Source: Zanthoxylum bungeanum
Taxonomy: Eukaryota; Streptophyta; Magnoliopsida; Sapindales; Rutaceae
DNA length: 64,000 nucleotides
Direction of reading: 5' to 3'
NCBI GenBank assembly: GCA_019454045.1
Contig: SKCR01032770.1
Span: 62,001 to 126,000 of the forward strand
The translations under genes were made by a program, and so were the position numbers. The first letter of the stretch is position 1; the number at the start of each line of letters is the position of its first letter. Of this stretch, positions 35,603 through 47,591 are shown one piece after another. Under the pieces are notes generated by a model that was given only the letters and a program-made list of their open reading frames with translations, did not search any database and had not been told where the DNA came from.

Positions 35603-35935
35603 GAAATGTGTTTATTTCAAAACTGGTAAGAAATATCTTCCTAACTACAAGAAACGCTGATGATTTAATTGACCAACTCTTAGCTTATGAACCAAGAATC
35701 GACCCTATTCTTTCTAAGTTGAACTGGTCTGGTAACGATCATGGCAAAAAGAGCAAAGTAAACTTGGACCTTAATATGTAATCTTTAGTTGTAGCTGTAA
35801 CTATCAATTCCGTGATAACCAGGTGATATCTTCTAAACTTTACTTCTCTTTCTTAAATATTGGGGACAATGTCTCATTTTAGTTGGGGGGAGGATAGTTC
35901 GCTAAATAATTTTCATGTTTCATTAATTTTTTTTT
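35603..35935 (+). pseudogene. End of a retroelement ORF with polypurine-like tract
   Basis: A short frame reads NADDLIDQLLAYEPRIDPIL, then SKLNWSGNDHGKKSKVNLDL and a stop near 35780. It is followed at 35870-35895 by GGGGACAATGTCTC, then AGTTGGGGGGAGGATAG, the motif often seen downstream of the coding region in Athila/Tat-type gypsy elements. The ORF is truncated at the left by the Tekay-like LTR. The identity is tentative. Confidence 0.4.
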
Positions 35936-36370
35936 TTAAATTTTTTTTTTTTACTTTGTTGTTATTTTGTGTGTAAGAATATATATCCATATATATATAT
36001 ATACATACAACTAACAACACATTTATTTTCGAAACCAAATGGAATTGTTGCTTAGAGGTGGCTTTGTAAGAAGTTTTCACTCTTGAAACGCATTTTAATA
36101 TAATTCGTAACAAGTTATTTATCTTTCCTTTCTTTTTGAATCATTTAAAATTTTAAATTCTCCATAACATTGATTAAATTTGATCTTTATAGACTGGTCT
36201 GACAGATATTATCAACAACGTGGTAAAATATGATCATGGGTGGTAAGTGAAAATTCTGTAATATTTAGTTCTCTAGTTTGTTGGAGGTAACACCTAAAGG
36301 CAGTGAAATTTTTATTTTGCAAAAATAAAAAGGTTTGAATTAAGTTCGTTTTCATAGCCTTTTTGACTCG

Positions 36371-36745
36371 AACAATTAAGTCTGTAAGAGTGTCTTGACA
36401 CTTAGTACCCTAAGACTAACTGGTATGGGAATTACTGGCCCAAATCTCGTTACAATGGTTAAAAAGAAAGCTTAAGGGAATCAGACACTTGTTTATCTAA
36501 GATCCGAGCAATTAAGTCTGTAGGGGTGTCTTAACACCTAGTACCCAAAAACCAATTGGTTTGGGAGCCACTGCCCCAAAGTTCGATACATGGATTGAAG
36601 ATTTGTTTCGGACACTTTTTATCTGAGATCTGAGCAATTAAGTCCATAGGGGTGTCTTAACAGCTAATGCCCTAATACCAACTGGTTTGGGAGCCACTGG
36701 CCCAAAGTCTGTTACATGGATTGAAAATATGTTTATAAATAAATT
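36371..36745 (+). repeat. Three diverged tandem repeats of about 126-136 bp
   Basis: The word CAATTAAGTC starts at 36373, 36509 and 36635. Each time it is followed by GTGTCTT(A/G)ACA, a block like TGGTTTGGGAGCCACTGG and CCCAAA...TTACATGG. No coding potential is seen. The repeats probably belong to the 3' untranslated part of the surrounding gypsy-like remnant. Confidence 0.8.
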
Positions 36746-37048
36746 TTCACTGCATATAATTTTAGGACAAAAATATTACTTTCTTTTCAACAAATACATG
36801 TGATATTGTGGGCATAATATATTGATTAATACCTTTTTTTTAGTATATGGAAGAATGGTAAAAAGTATAGGATAAGTCATTTATTTGATCATTTAGAAAA
36901 AAAACAAAATAATTGTTGACTTAGATAAGAATTTTTCTTTTAGATTCCGCTTGAATTACTAGGGTATAGTAATAAGCTGGTTGGAGGTTTAATAAATACT
37001 AAAAAGTGCATATTTATTATACGATAAGTCAATCATTTTACACTTATA
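36746..37048. other. AT-rich remnant before the hAT element
   Basis: No gene seen. The sequence AAAAGTGCATATTTATTATAC near 37000 resembles the start of Athila/Tat LTRs. It continues across the hAT insertion into 40010. Confidence 0.3.
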
Positions 37049-37527
37049 GTTTCACTTAGACCCGGTCGGTGGTTCGGTTCGGTTCTGAACCGGAACCGAA
37101 TCGAGCGATTCTCGGTTCCACGAGAGTGGAACCGGAACCAAATCGGCTAAATTAGATTCGGTTCGAGTTCCACATTAAATGCGGAACCGTAACCAAAACC
37201 GGAACCGAACTGTTCAGTTCCGATTCTGGTTCCATTCGGTTTTTTTACTATATTGAAAATAAAAAATTTAGATTGATAAAATAATATAATTTAAAATTAT
37301 GAATTTGAATTTATATAATAAACTTACATTACATAATTACATTAAATTGCAAATAAATTTTTATCTAAAAAAAAAAATTAAATTAAAGAGCTTGAACTTA
37401 AATTTTTAAAAAATTAAGTTGCCTACATATCCTCCAGGAGTGAGAGGAATCAAAGCTCTCGTAGTTACATTACATTTTAAAGATATTCCCCCCATTGTAA
37501 TTTAATAATTATTTAAATATTTAATTA

Positions 37528-39544
37528 TCAATCATCATCAGTGTCTGTTGATCCTTCAGCTCCAGTTCTGCTTGCACTTGCAGATGCATTATCGAACAAG
37601 TCTTCAAATTCATCAGGGGCATCTTCTTGTTGCTTCAGATCAGCTCGTGTCCAATCATCCACACATGTTGTTACTTCTAGAATACTTGTATGTAATGAAG
37701 ACCTTCTGACTTCCATATATTGCCTCTCATGGTAAAGGCTTGCTCAACCGCAACAGTGGAAACATATGATGCCAATATCTCTTTAGCAATAATTGATAAT
37801 ACAGGATATACATTTTGATGTCGGTTATACCATTCAAGGATTTGAAAAATTTTACTAACTAAACTTTCAGAGGAAAACTCAAAATTTATAGATAAATAAT
37901 TATCTAATTTCGGGTTATTAGTCATATTATCCCTATGTTTTTTATTTCATTGTAGTAACCAATGATCACATGCGCTAAGTCTTGATTGCATTACGGTCGT
38001 TTTGTTACTATTAAATTGTCCTACTGATTGCAAGTTATATCTTCTAACATAATCATTAAATAACTCTATTAAATCAATTTTATTTTAGCTATTATTCTTG
38101 AAATATCAATTTCATCTAATATTCCTAAATATCAATAGTAAGCGGGTAAAGTATATTCAAACCTTCTAATTTAATTATACGATCAAAAACATTAACAATA
38201 AGATAAAGTAAAAGAATGTCTTTAAAATAATACAACCATTTTTGTTTCATAACAGTAATAACTTCAAACAAAATAATATTATTAGGATCACGACTATCAA
38301 CATGCTCATCGAGAGTACCAACAATATTCAAACTTTCAAAAATAAATAAATGCAATGTAGGATAATAAACTCCACTAAAAATTTGTGTAGCATCATTAAA
38401 CTCTTTTAAAATCTCTAAAAAAATTTCACAAATTTCCCATTGACCAGGAAAAAGTGTGATATTTTGAACATGCTGAGAAAAAAACTACATAATGTATATT
38501 TGTATTGCAAAGCTTGACGTAAAAGAAAATAAGTTGAGATCCAACGTGTTGGAACATCTCGTGAAAATTTTATCTGTTTAATACCTTTAAATTTACAAAA
38601 CTTGACTCATTCTCTCCTAACTTGAGAATATGACCAAATACAATTAAATGCTTTTTTAATAGGATTAATGAAAGGTGATAATTTTTTCAAACCATCTTGA
38701 ACACATAAATTAAGGACATGACATGTGTAACGAACTTGAAAAAATGACCCCCTAAATTTGATTTGCATATTTCTATTAAATCAGTGATTGATGCAGTATT
38801 TGCAGATGCATTATCAAATCCAACTGTTAAAATTTTACCTAATAAATCATATTCATCAAAAATTACTTTCAACATTCTATAAATATTTTATGCAATAGGT
38901 TATTCATTAAAAACTCTAAACGCAATAAGTCATTTTTGCATGTTCCATGATGTAACAATCCAATGACAAGTCACACCCATGAATGAGTGTGTTCGCTAAT
39001 GGTCACTCCAAATATCAGAACAAATAGATAGACGCCCTTTAATATCTCTAAATGTTTCATTTAAAATAATTTTATCATCTTTGTATAATTTAAATTTTGG
39101 AATTTTATTGTATTTCTCGTCATTCTACACATGCAGCAAGATTTAAGCATTTTAAACGTAATTAAGCAATTTTTCCACCAAAACTTAAAGAAAGATGTGC
39201 CATATAAGTTAGTTTAGAAAATTATTCTCTATTTTTAGCATCAGAATATTTAAATAAATCTAAGCACTCATACCTCAACTAGATAATGAGTACCTGACTA
39301 TTTGAGTTTGCATTGTATTAAGTCCAAGTTCAACCAGATAATGTCTTTCCAGGTGCTTGATCATATTTCCGTATCCACTAGAAAATTTTTAAGAAACCCC
39401 ACAATGGTTACATACTGGTTTTGAACCTTTATCAGTATCGTCTAAATAAAAATGAATTTTGAAAACATCCGAGTAACGAGACTTAACTTCTCTTCTTCGT
39501 GAACTGATAGTAGGGCCGCTCTCTTGGGTTGGCACATTTGACAT
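37528..39544 (-). pseudogene. hAT transposase pseudogene
   Basis: The probable start is the ATG at 39544, reading MSNVPTQESGPTISSRRREV. A BED-type zinc finger follows near 39440-39360 (VCNHCGVS, stop, KFSSGYGNMIKHLERHY; Cys pair then His pair). The central region contains DNASAN near 38800 and LGGHFFKFVTHVMSLIYVF near 38720, matching the RNase H-like core of hAT transposases. The C-terminal dimerisation domain is clear at 37925-37677 (LEWYNRHQNVYPVLSIIAKE, then LASYVSTVAVEQAF) and continues in another frame as CVDDWTRADLKQQE. Stops and frameshifts interrupt the frame at several points. The total of about 670 codons is normal for the family. Confidence 0.9.
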
Positions 39545-39841
39545 TGTATTCTCATATGAACTGCCATTTATTGTTTAAGAAATTTTAAGGAATTAGAGAA
39601 TTGAGAATGAGAGAATTATAGGAATTGAAAGAAATGAGAATTGAGAATTGAGAATTGATGTGTTGAAATAATGAAAAATGACCCATATTTATACATTTTT
39701 AGAATATTTTTGTGATACCTAAAATGCCCCTAAAATTAGCCGTTTCATTACTGTTATTAGAGGTATTTTTGAAATTTCCTAAATTCCTTTTTTTGGCGTT
39801 AGGGGCTCCTTGCCCCACCCAGCCAACGGCTAGTTGTCGTT

Positions 39842-39858
39842 GGGGGGGGGGGGGGGGG
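39842..39858 (+). repeat. Run of 17 G within the hAT subterminal region
   Basis: A homopolymer of 17 G follows GGCTAGTTGTCGTT. The preceding CCCCACCCAGCC is C-rich. It could form a quadruplex, and its length is likely variable or error-prone in sequencing. Confidence 0.9.
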
Positions 39859-40009
39859 ACCTGCTTGAACCAAATGGTCTAGTGATTCCAACCGGTTTGG
39901 TTAGGGTAAGAACCCTAACTGAACAGGTCAATTTTCAGTTTTGGTTCCGTCGGAACCGTTCGATTCCAACTAGTTCGGAGCCGTAACCTTGGCCGAGTCT
40001 AGTTTCATT

Positions 40010-42320
40010 AATATCCTTAAATTGTCACATTTATGAAATAATATTTTAGTTATAATTTGAGTGTTTTTATTGTGTTATTTTATGTTATTCAATAGTAAAA
40101 TACTGCTCGGAGGCTCGACAGATCAAATCAGACTTGAAAAAGGGCAAAAAAAAAATCAGCTTTTCGCTTCGCGACATAAAAATTACATCACATCACGACG
40201 TGCCATTCTCATCATTTGTCCCTATTATGGCACTCACGTCACGATGCGTGGAATCTACGGTACGTCACGATGCGCTTAATAAAATAGAGACATCACCGAA
40301 CTCACCATTCTCTCACACGTGTCCCCAACGTGGTCATTCGCGTCGCGACGAGTGGAGTAATTGGCGTCGCGACACGCCGACCAAATTTTCCTATAATTAA
40401 GAACGTCTAGCATAAGAAATTTTCATACTTTCTTTCCCGATTCCTCTGTAGATCTTGGAGAGAGAGTGTCTTGTTTGTTTATTTACTTAAAGCTTTTTGT
40501 AATGTCTTTCTTTCAGTAATAAAATTACGAGTATGTTTTATTACAATATGAGTAGCTAATTTCTGTTCTAATGGGGTAATGGTGAAGCTTTTATAATGAA
40601 AACTTAGATTAAACTCGCTTCTTTTATAATAAATAAATTGAAATCTAATGATTAAAAATTGATTTAGATCTGGTTTTATCTTTCTATTGTCTTTACGGCT
40701 GGTTTAATCTTTCTACTGCCTTTATGGCTGGTTTAATCTTTCTACCACCTATATGGATGGTTTTACATGATTTTGGCATAATTAAGTACCTTGATAGGTC
40801 TTGTTATAAATAAACGGTATTACTACCTTATGGCTGGTTTTATGTTTTTGGCATACTTAGTACCTTGATATGACTAATTATTGACATAAATATGCACTAT
40901 TTTTATAGTTGGTTCTTTATATTGGCAGACTTAATTCCTGAGATAAATCAATTGGTTAATTGGAAATTTATATATTATAGTTAAAGCGAGATTTCTAAGT
41001 TCAAAAGTTAAAATTAGATGCCTTCACTCCAGCTGTTCATTTCATTATTGTATTTCAAATCTAAAAGTCACCAACGACTTTAAACAAATCAAACTTTACA
41101 TTTTCGCACTACTCAATATTCTATTTTGCTAAATCTCTTCTCTGTAGTTCAACTCTGGACTTATCGGGTTACTTTATTACTATGACAAAGACCACTTTTT
41201 GAGCGTGTCAACTGCCCTTATATCTTAATGTTTTGGGATTTTGAGTTATATAAGCGTTTTGATGTGTTTTGAGTATGATTTGTAGGTTAAAAGTCATATT
41301 AAGATTCAATTGGACTCAATGAGCAATGAATCAATAATTTTGGAACATATTTGGGGTAAATTTCAGAGTCACCAACACGCGGGTAGTGCGTCTCAGGAGG
41401 AAGCTTTATATATATAATTTTGGAGTCCCATAACATAGAAGAACGCCTAAACCAAGGAAAAGATGAATGTTTTAACTGGTGCTGAGGATTGAAGATGAAG
41501 ATTGCAAATGAGAGTTCTCTCTTCCATTTTCTCTCCAGTTTATCTTTTATGAGTTCTTGTATTGTAATAATAATTAGCATATTTTTATTGATTATCATGA
41601 GTTTCTAATTCATTAGTTTAGGATTTTAATGAATCTAAAGCATATTATTTAATTAAGTTGCATGTATTTATTCTTTTGGGTTTGTTATTTATTATTTATT
41701 ATTCTCTGTGGTTTGATTCATATTTATTAGTTTGGCCAACAATAGAATAGTCTTGGTAAATCCGTAGGAACTCGATAGATGGATTTTGGGTTAGTTGTGA
41801 GAATAATAGCGCATAATCTAATTCTCTTGAATAGATGTCCCTATAGGATAAATATATATCTGCAGGGCATGCGTAGCGAATATTAGAAACTAACATTAAT
41901 GAATTTAGTTTAAATTAATTAACATAAATATATAATTAATTGGTTTAATTCGAATATATTTACCTAACCATCTAACGATGCTTGTAGATAGTTTAGTATT
42001 TTAGGTTAATAATTCATAATAACAACCCAATTGAATGAAAAGTACATGATCTCACTGTTTTCATATTAAGGTGAAGTTACAACCCTAAATTCTTCTCATA
42101 TGAAAATTTATCTCCAAAATTATTGTTTGTTTTTTTTTTTGTTTTTTTTCAATTAATTTAAAATTAATCAATCTGTCTCCCAACCAATAGTTTAGTTTAA
42201 ATTAAGTATGTTAGTTTTAGTATTGATAAGAGAAATATTAAATCTTTATGGGTACGATATCTAACATATTGTCATTATATTACTTGAGTGATACGTGCGG
42301 TATAAAATCAAGATCAGTTA
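40010..42320 (+). repeat. Gypsy-like LTR and leader remnant
   Basis: This continues the sequence split by the hAT element. Near 40160-40390 a CpG-rich block contains several CGTCGCGACG/TCACGATGCG words. At 40540-40600 and 41580-41640 are ATGAGTAGCTAATTT-like and ATGAGTTTCTAATTC-like segments that recall the R/U5 region of Athila/Tat elements. Around 42240-42305 GGGTACGATATCTAAC, TTATATTACTTGAGTGATAC and GTGCGGTATAA resemble LTR ends of the same group. No coding region or clear TG...CA boundary is found. Confidence 0.4.
40670..40756 (+). repeat. Three tandem repeats of 29 bp
   Basis: Units start at 40670, 40699 and 40728, each CTGGTTT(T/A)ATCTTTCTA followed by YTRYCTTTAYGG, with a decayed fourth start at 40757. 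Confidence 0.85.
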
Positions 42321-42840
42321 CTGGTAGCTAGTATTGCAATACATAGGTTTCCATTATAAGCAACTAAGTCTTACCATTCAGAATAGAGAAGGAATATTAT
42401 TTTCAAGAAGTATATTTAGACAGTTCTGGCCCCAAGTATTCGAACTACATTACGAGCTTCGCTAATCCAGGAACGGTAAAAAAAATTTATCGCAGATATG
42501 ATGATGTTTATTTAGAAGAGGAAATGACTAAACAAGTTTTGTTCCCAATCTGAAGAACTGTGATTGGTTAATGTGACAATAAATAACAAACCAAACAACT
42601 GTGCTAATTCTAAAATTATGTGATTCACATTTTGGAAATATGTTTTTGGGTTTTGGGGTCAATGCAGAATCATCCATGTGACTAGATATTAAAATTTTAT
42701 CTCAAAATCAATTAAGAGTGTGGTTATGTTGTTGTTAACAAAACAAACATATACGCAAATATGTAAATATTATTATAAAATTAATTAATAAATTATTAAG
42801 ATATAAGTAAGTATGCATTCATCATATAACAATATTAGGG
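42321..42840. other. AT-rich sequence, nothing recognised
   Basis: About 520 bp without coding signal or a repeat pattern I can name. Confidence 0.4.
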
Positions 42841-43656
42841 TTTAAGAAAACATCACCAAGCTTCATCATTTGTGATTTCTTTGTGGCAAGACTTTTCTTT
42901 AATTTCCATTTGATATATAGCGTACTAAGTGTTACGAATCTAGTTGGTATATTAGTCTCTTCAATAAAATAAATTGTCCCACTTAAAAGAACAATAAGAA
43001 AAACTCTTTTTTAAAAAGGATATGAAGGCTTAGAATAATTTATATTATAGAGAAAAATAATTCTCTCTTGGATAAATTTGGAGAAACCCTATACACCACC
43101 CAACAAAACAAGAAGAGATGGATAAAATCACTCAAAAATAACTAACGAGAGGCATGATCATGTCTTGGTCAAAATTCTGCTTTATTTATAGAGGGGAAGA
43201 GGCTTCTTATGTCATAATGTGTTTAGGATACTAAAAAATCAATTTCCAAATCAAACTTAATCAATTAATGATACTTTCTAAGATTTTCCAAGCTTGTTTA
43301 TGAAAGAATCCTCCATAAATACATATTCTAATTATGACTTAATTAATTATGATGCTAGTCATTAAATTAGGCTCATTAGATTAAATATTATTTTAGGCTT
43401 TTAATTAATCAATTAACGATTAATCAATCAATTAATTTATATTTAATTATAATTAATTGAATATAAATTTATTTTTAAATAAATATCTAATACTCATTTA
43501 AATAATAAATCTACATTAATATTCCATTAAATATTTTTAATCTTATTAAAATATTCATATTCTAATATCACATATTAGAAAATTCATTTTAATTGAAAAA
43601 TAATTTTTCCCAAAAAAAACCCCAAAATTCGTTGATTAACTATTTAATGATCAACA
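42841..43656 (-). repeat. Older LTR-like fragment split by C4, left part
   Basis: On the minus strand the segment has a TATA box (CTATAAATA near 43183-43195), followed downstream by TTTGTTGGGTGGTGTATAGG and a pyrimidine-rich region, an arrangement typical of an LTR promoter. It ends at the C4 insertion site. The sequence after C4 (63555 onward) appears to continue it. TTAATTAATC-rich repeats occupy 43360-43560. Confidence 0.4.
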
Positions 43657-45424
43657 TGTTGGACAATATGACCCATAACATCACTATTTGTACAGATCAT
43701 GGTATTGTTGTACAAATTAACTATGTGACAAAGGAGATTGCACTCTTATCATTTTTGATTAGATCACCTAGATATATAAATGATGAAAGGTCCTTATGAT
43801 TTGTTCCTTGATTGAGAATGATATGAGACAGTATCAATCAACGAAGGATAAATCATTAAATATCTCTAGTCAGAGTATTATTGAGATTGGACATCGGTAA
43901 TGCGTAAAAGACTAGTATTGCACTTGTGCACATTGTGAGGGCATAACGGGCATAGTTCTCATATATTTAAGTATTGGATACTTATGCAAGTGCGGTAGGA
44001 GCTTGTGTTTTACCGATGGTACGGAAAACAGCTTCGCTCTGAATAGACCCCATCAGAATCCCATTAGTAGTTGACTATGTGTCTATGGGAGTCCGACATC
44101 AGGTAGGTGTATTTGGTCTTAACCTGAGACTTGCACCGCTAATACTTACGAAAATCAATATACTTTGGTTGAGGTCGTCCAGGGCTTAACCGGTTCTGTG
44201 TACGCCAATGCTAAGTATATTGAGAATCGTAGAGTATTGGGGTGTGATGTCAGACGGAAGTATCACTCCAGTCATAGGGAGATGATGTCATGCAGGATAC
44301 GGTATTAGTGCTCTTAAGTCTGCGCAGCCATCGGGATATTATGACTAGGTCATACATATCCGATTATAGAGACTAGTTACCAGACATCCGACAAGTGCTT
44401 CGTACGGGGCAGACACAACAGCCCCAGGCCTAGCACGTGATCATCTGATACTGGACAGAAATACACAATAGTACTTATACTACGCCTGATACAGATCCTT
44501 TATTCCTGTAAGGATATTTCCGGAGAATTGGGTAGGTATGGCGCTTTACTAGAGGCTAACCTTATCTTGTAAATCGGTAAGATGTAGTACGAGGTACTTA
44601 CGTGTTCGGATAGTCCCCGACCGTATTTACTGCCAACATATCCGGGGATCTCATGAGTACCTTCCCAATGATTCACCGATGATGTATGACTCACACTTTA
44701 ATTAATCTGGGATTAATTAGAAGTGAGAGAAAATTAATATGGATTAACTTCGGAGATATTTTATCTAGGATAAAATATCAATAAAAAGAGATAACGATTA
44801 ATTTGGAATTAATCGATAAATTAATATTTTGATATATTAAACGAAATTGATTTCGACGCGAAATTAAAATTGGATTTTAATTCGGGCGAAAGAATTAATT
44901 TAGAATTAATTCGTTAGCGACGTGAATAATAATTATGCTGACTGATTATTAAATTAAATTAGATTTAATTACGATGCAATGGAAAAATCGTTAATTTGAA
45001 ATTATCGAATCCGAGCCCGAGATTATTTACGAGCGCATTCACATTTCGAATTCGAGTGCGGCACGCGAATCAAATCAAGCGTCAAATCTTTAGTCGCATC
45101 AAGCGTCAAATCACTTGTCACTTTGAGTGATGTGACTTGACATCATGTCACTTTATTAAAGTTGATGTGACTTGATGGATATTGATGTTTGAGTGTGGAA
45201 CACTCAAGGTTATTGTATAAAGTTTAATTTGACTTTTTGAAAGTAAAAAATTAAATGAAAATCATTTTATTATTTTTGGAAAATATATAAAGTGAAATGC
45301 TTTATACTTTAAACCTAACCCTAACACATCTCTCATCTCCTTCCTCTCCCTCAAGTTCATGCCCAAGGGAGCATTGAACTGCCTTGGTTGGCCGAAAATG
45401 GTGAGCTATTTTGAGTGGTTTTTG
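43657..45424 (+). repeat. 5' LTR of copia element C4, part 1 (split by C3)
   Basis: It starts TGTTGGACAATATGACCC and is preceded by target duplication CAACA (43652-43656). It is co-linear with the 3' LTR at 61509 at roughly 94 percent identity by eye. A TATA box (ATATATAAAG) lies near 45287-45296, followed by AACCTAACCCTAACAC, which resembles a plant telo-box, and a CT-rich leader. The palindrome array lies at about 44700-44980. C3 interrupts it after GAGTGGTTTTTT. Confidence 0.92.
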
Positions 45425-47577
45425 TTGAGTTCTAATTAAGTCCCAAGATCAACAAATCATGCACAAAAACCGCATATGAACACATCAAAGGAGTAAGGCG
45501 GAAACATAACTCACATTGAACGGTTTTGATGAAATGAAGAACATGCGTTTTTGGCTCCCTCCAAGCTCGGCAATGGCTTCTGGAACTGCAGTGCAGTGAA
45601 CGCACGGTTGGGGCTGTGAAAGTCTCCTCCATTTTCGGCCATTGAAGACTCCATTGAAGCTCCAAGCTTCAAGCTTCCATGCTCAAAGAATCACTTCCCT
45701 ATCACCTATGTATCCTCCAAGAGTGTGCTAGCACATAGATCTTGCAACAAGATCCAAAAGCTTCTCCATTTTGTGTGAAAAACAAAAAAAAAATGGAGAT
45801 GAAAATCGGTCAAGGAGACCGTGAGAAGAGAAGACATTTTTGGCCATTTTGCCAAAAACGTGAATTGCATTCCAAGAGAGAGAGAAAAGCCTTTTGTTTT
45901 GTTTTTTATTAATATACCAAGTAAATAATAAATAAAACATATATTACTTTTATTACAAAAGTAAAAAAGTAAGAAATAAAATAATGTTATATTTCATTTC
46001 AAGCTTTTAAAAGCTTTTCACCAACTCAAATCAAACTATTCACATCAAATCCATCCACTTTAATAAAGTGACAATATGTCATGTCACATCACATCACTCA
46101 AAGTGACAAGTGATTTGACAATTGATGCGACTAGCGATTTGACGCTTGATGTGACTTGCGTGCCGCGCTCGGATTCAAAATACGAATGCGCTCGCAATCA
46201 CTCTCGGGCTCGGGTTCGCTAATTCCAAATAACGAATTTTCCGTCGCGTCGTAATTAAATGATTACGCCTAGCGAAATCACTATTCACGTCGCTAACGAA
46301 TTAATTCCAAATTTTCGTTCGCCCGAATTAAAATCTAATTTTAATTCCGCGTCGAAATCCAATTTCGTATAATATATCGGATATATTATTTTATCGATTA
46401 ATTCTAAATTAATCGTTCTCTCTCTTTAATTAATATTTTATCCGAGATAAAATATCTCTGTAATTAATCCCAGATTAATTTTCTCTCTCATCGAATTAAT
46501 CCCAGATAATTAAAGTGCGAGTCATACGTCATCGGTGAATCTTCAGGAACCGACCCATGAGCCCATGAGATCTCCGGATATGTTGGCAGTAAATACGGTC
46601 GTCGGACTATCCGAACACGTAAGTACCTCGTACTACGTTTATACCGATTTAAAGACAAGGTTGGCTTCTAGCAAAGCGCCATGCCTACCCAATTCTCCAG
46701 AAATATTCTTACAGGAATATATAGATCTATATCAAGCGTAGTATACTAAGTATTGTGTGTATCGGCCCAGTATCGGATAATCACGTGTTAGGGCTGGGGC
46801 TGGATAAGTGTCTGCCCCGTCCGAAACACATATCGGATGTCTGGTAACATAGTCTCTATAATCGGATATACATGACCTGGTCACAATATCCCGATTGGTT
46901 GCGCAACACTCAAGAGCACTAGTACCGTATCCTGCGTGACATCATCTCCAATATGACTGGAATGATACTTCCGTCTCGACATCACATCCAATACACTACG
47001 ACTCTCTGATAAACCAGAAGTGGTGAACACAGAACCGGTCAAAAAGCCCCCAACCACCAAAACCAAAGTTTATCGATTATCGTAAGTATTAGCGATGCAA
47101 GTCTCAGGTTAAGACTATACACACCTACCTTGATTTCGGCCTCCCATAGACACATAGTCATAATACCAATGGGATTCCGAGGGGGAGGGGTCTATCAGAG
47201 CGAAGCTGTTTCCGTACCATCGGTGAATCACGACCTCTATCGCACTTGCATAAGTATCCAATACTTATATATATGAGAACTATGTCGTTGTGCCCTCACA
47301 ACGCGCACAAGTGCAATACTAGCCTATTCCGCATTATCGATGTCCAGTCTCGATAATACTACGGACTAGGGATATTTAATGATTAATCCTTCGTGGACTG
47401 ATACTGTCTCATATCATCTCAATCCAGGAACTAATCATAGGGACCTCTCTTCATTTATATATCTATGGTGATCTAATCACAAATGATGAGAGTGCAATTT
47501 CCTTATTACATAGTTAATTTGCTACAACAACACAATGTTCTGTGCAAATAGTGACGCTATGGGTCAATTATCCAACA
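45425..47577 (-). repeat. 3' LTR of copia element C3
   Basis: The 2153-bp reverse-complement LTR runs from TGTTGAGTTCTAATTAAG to TATCCAACA. It is nearly identical to 53153-55285, differing by scattered substitutions and small indels, so C3 is a recent insertion. The palindrome array on the reverse strand is at about 46330-46520. Confidence 0.93.
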
Positions 47578-47591
47578 ATCTCCCACTTGGC
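47578..47591 (-). other. Polypurine tract of C3
   Basis: ATCTCCCACTTGGC on the plus strand, directly next to the LTR start on the minus strand. Confidence 0.8.

Larger units (their letters stand above)
37057..40001 (-). mobile_element. hAT-superfamily DNA transposon, 2945 bp
   Basis: The ends are TAGACCCGGTCGG at 37057 and, reverse-complemented, TAGACTCGGCC at 40001. They are flanked by 8-bp near-identical direct repeats GTTTCACT (37049-37056) and GTTTCATT (40002-40009), the target size typical of hAT. Subterminal regions are packed with GGTTC/GAACC words (37070-37240 and 39880-39980), probable transposase-binding sites. The coding strand is minus. The transposase is broken, so this copy is not autonomous. 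Confidence 0.92.

Noticed and set aside
37541..37735. Plus-strand ORF rich in Ser and Ala
   Set aside because: It is the complement of the acidic C-terminus of the hAT transposase.
45300..45330. Telomere-like AACCTAACCCTAAC as an interstitial telomere
   Set aside because: Only about two units within a promoter-proximal LTR position. A telo-box-like promoter element is a simpler reading.
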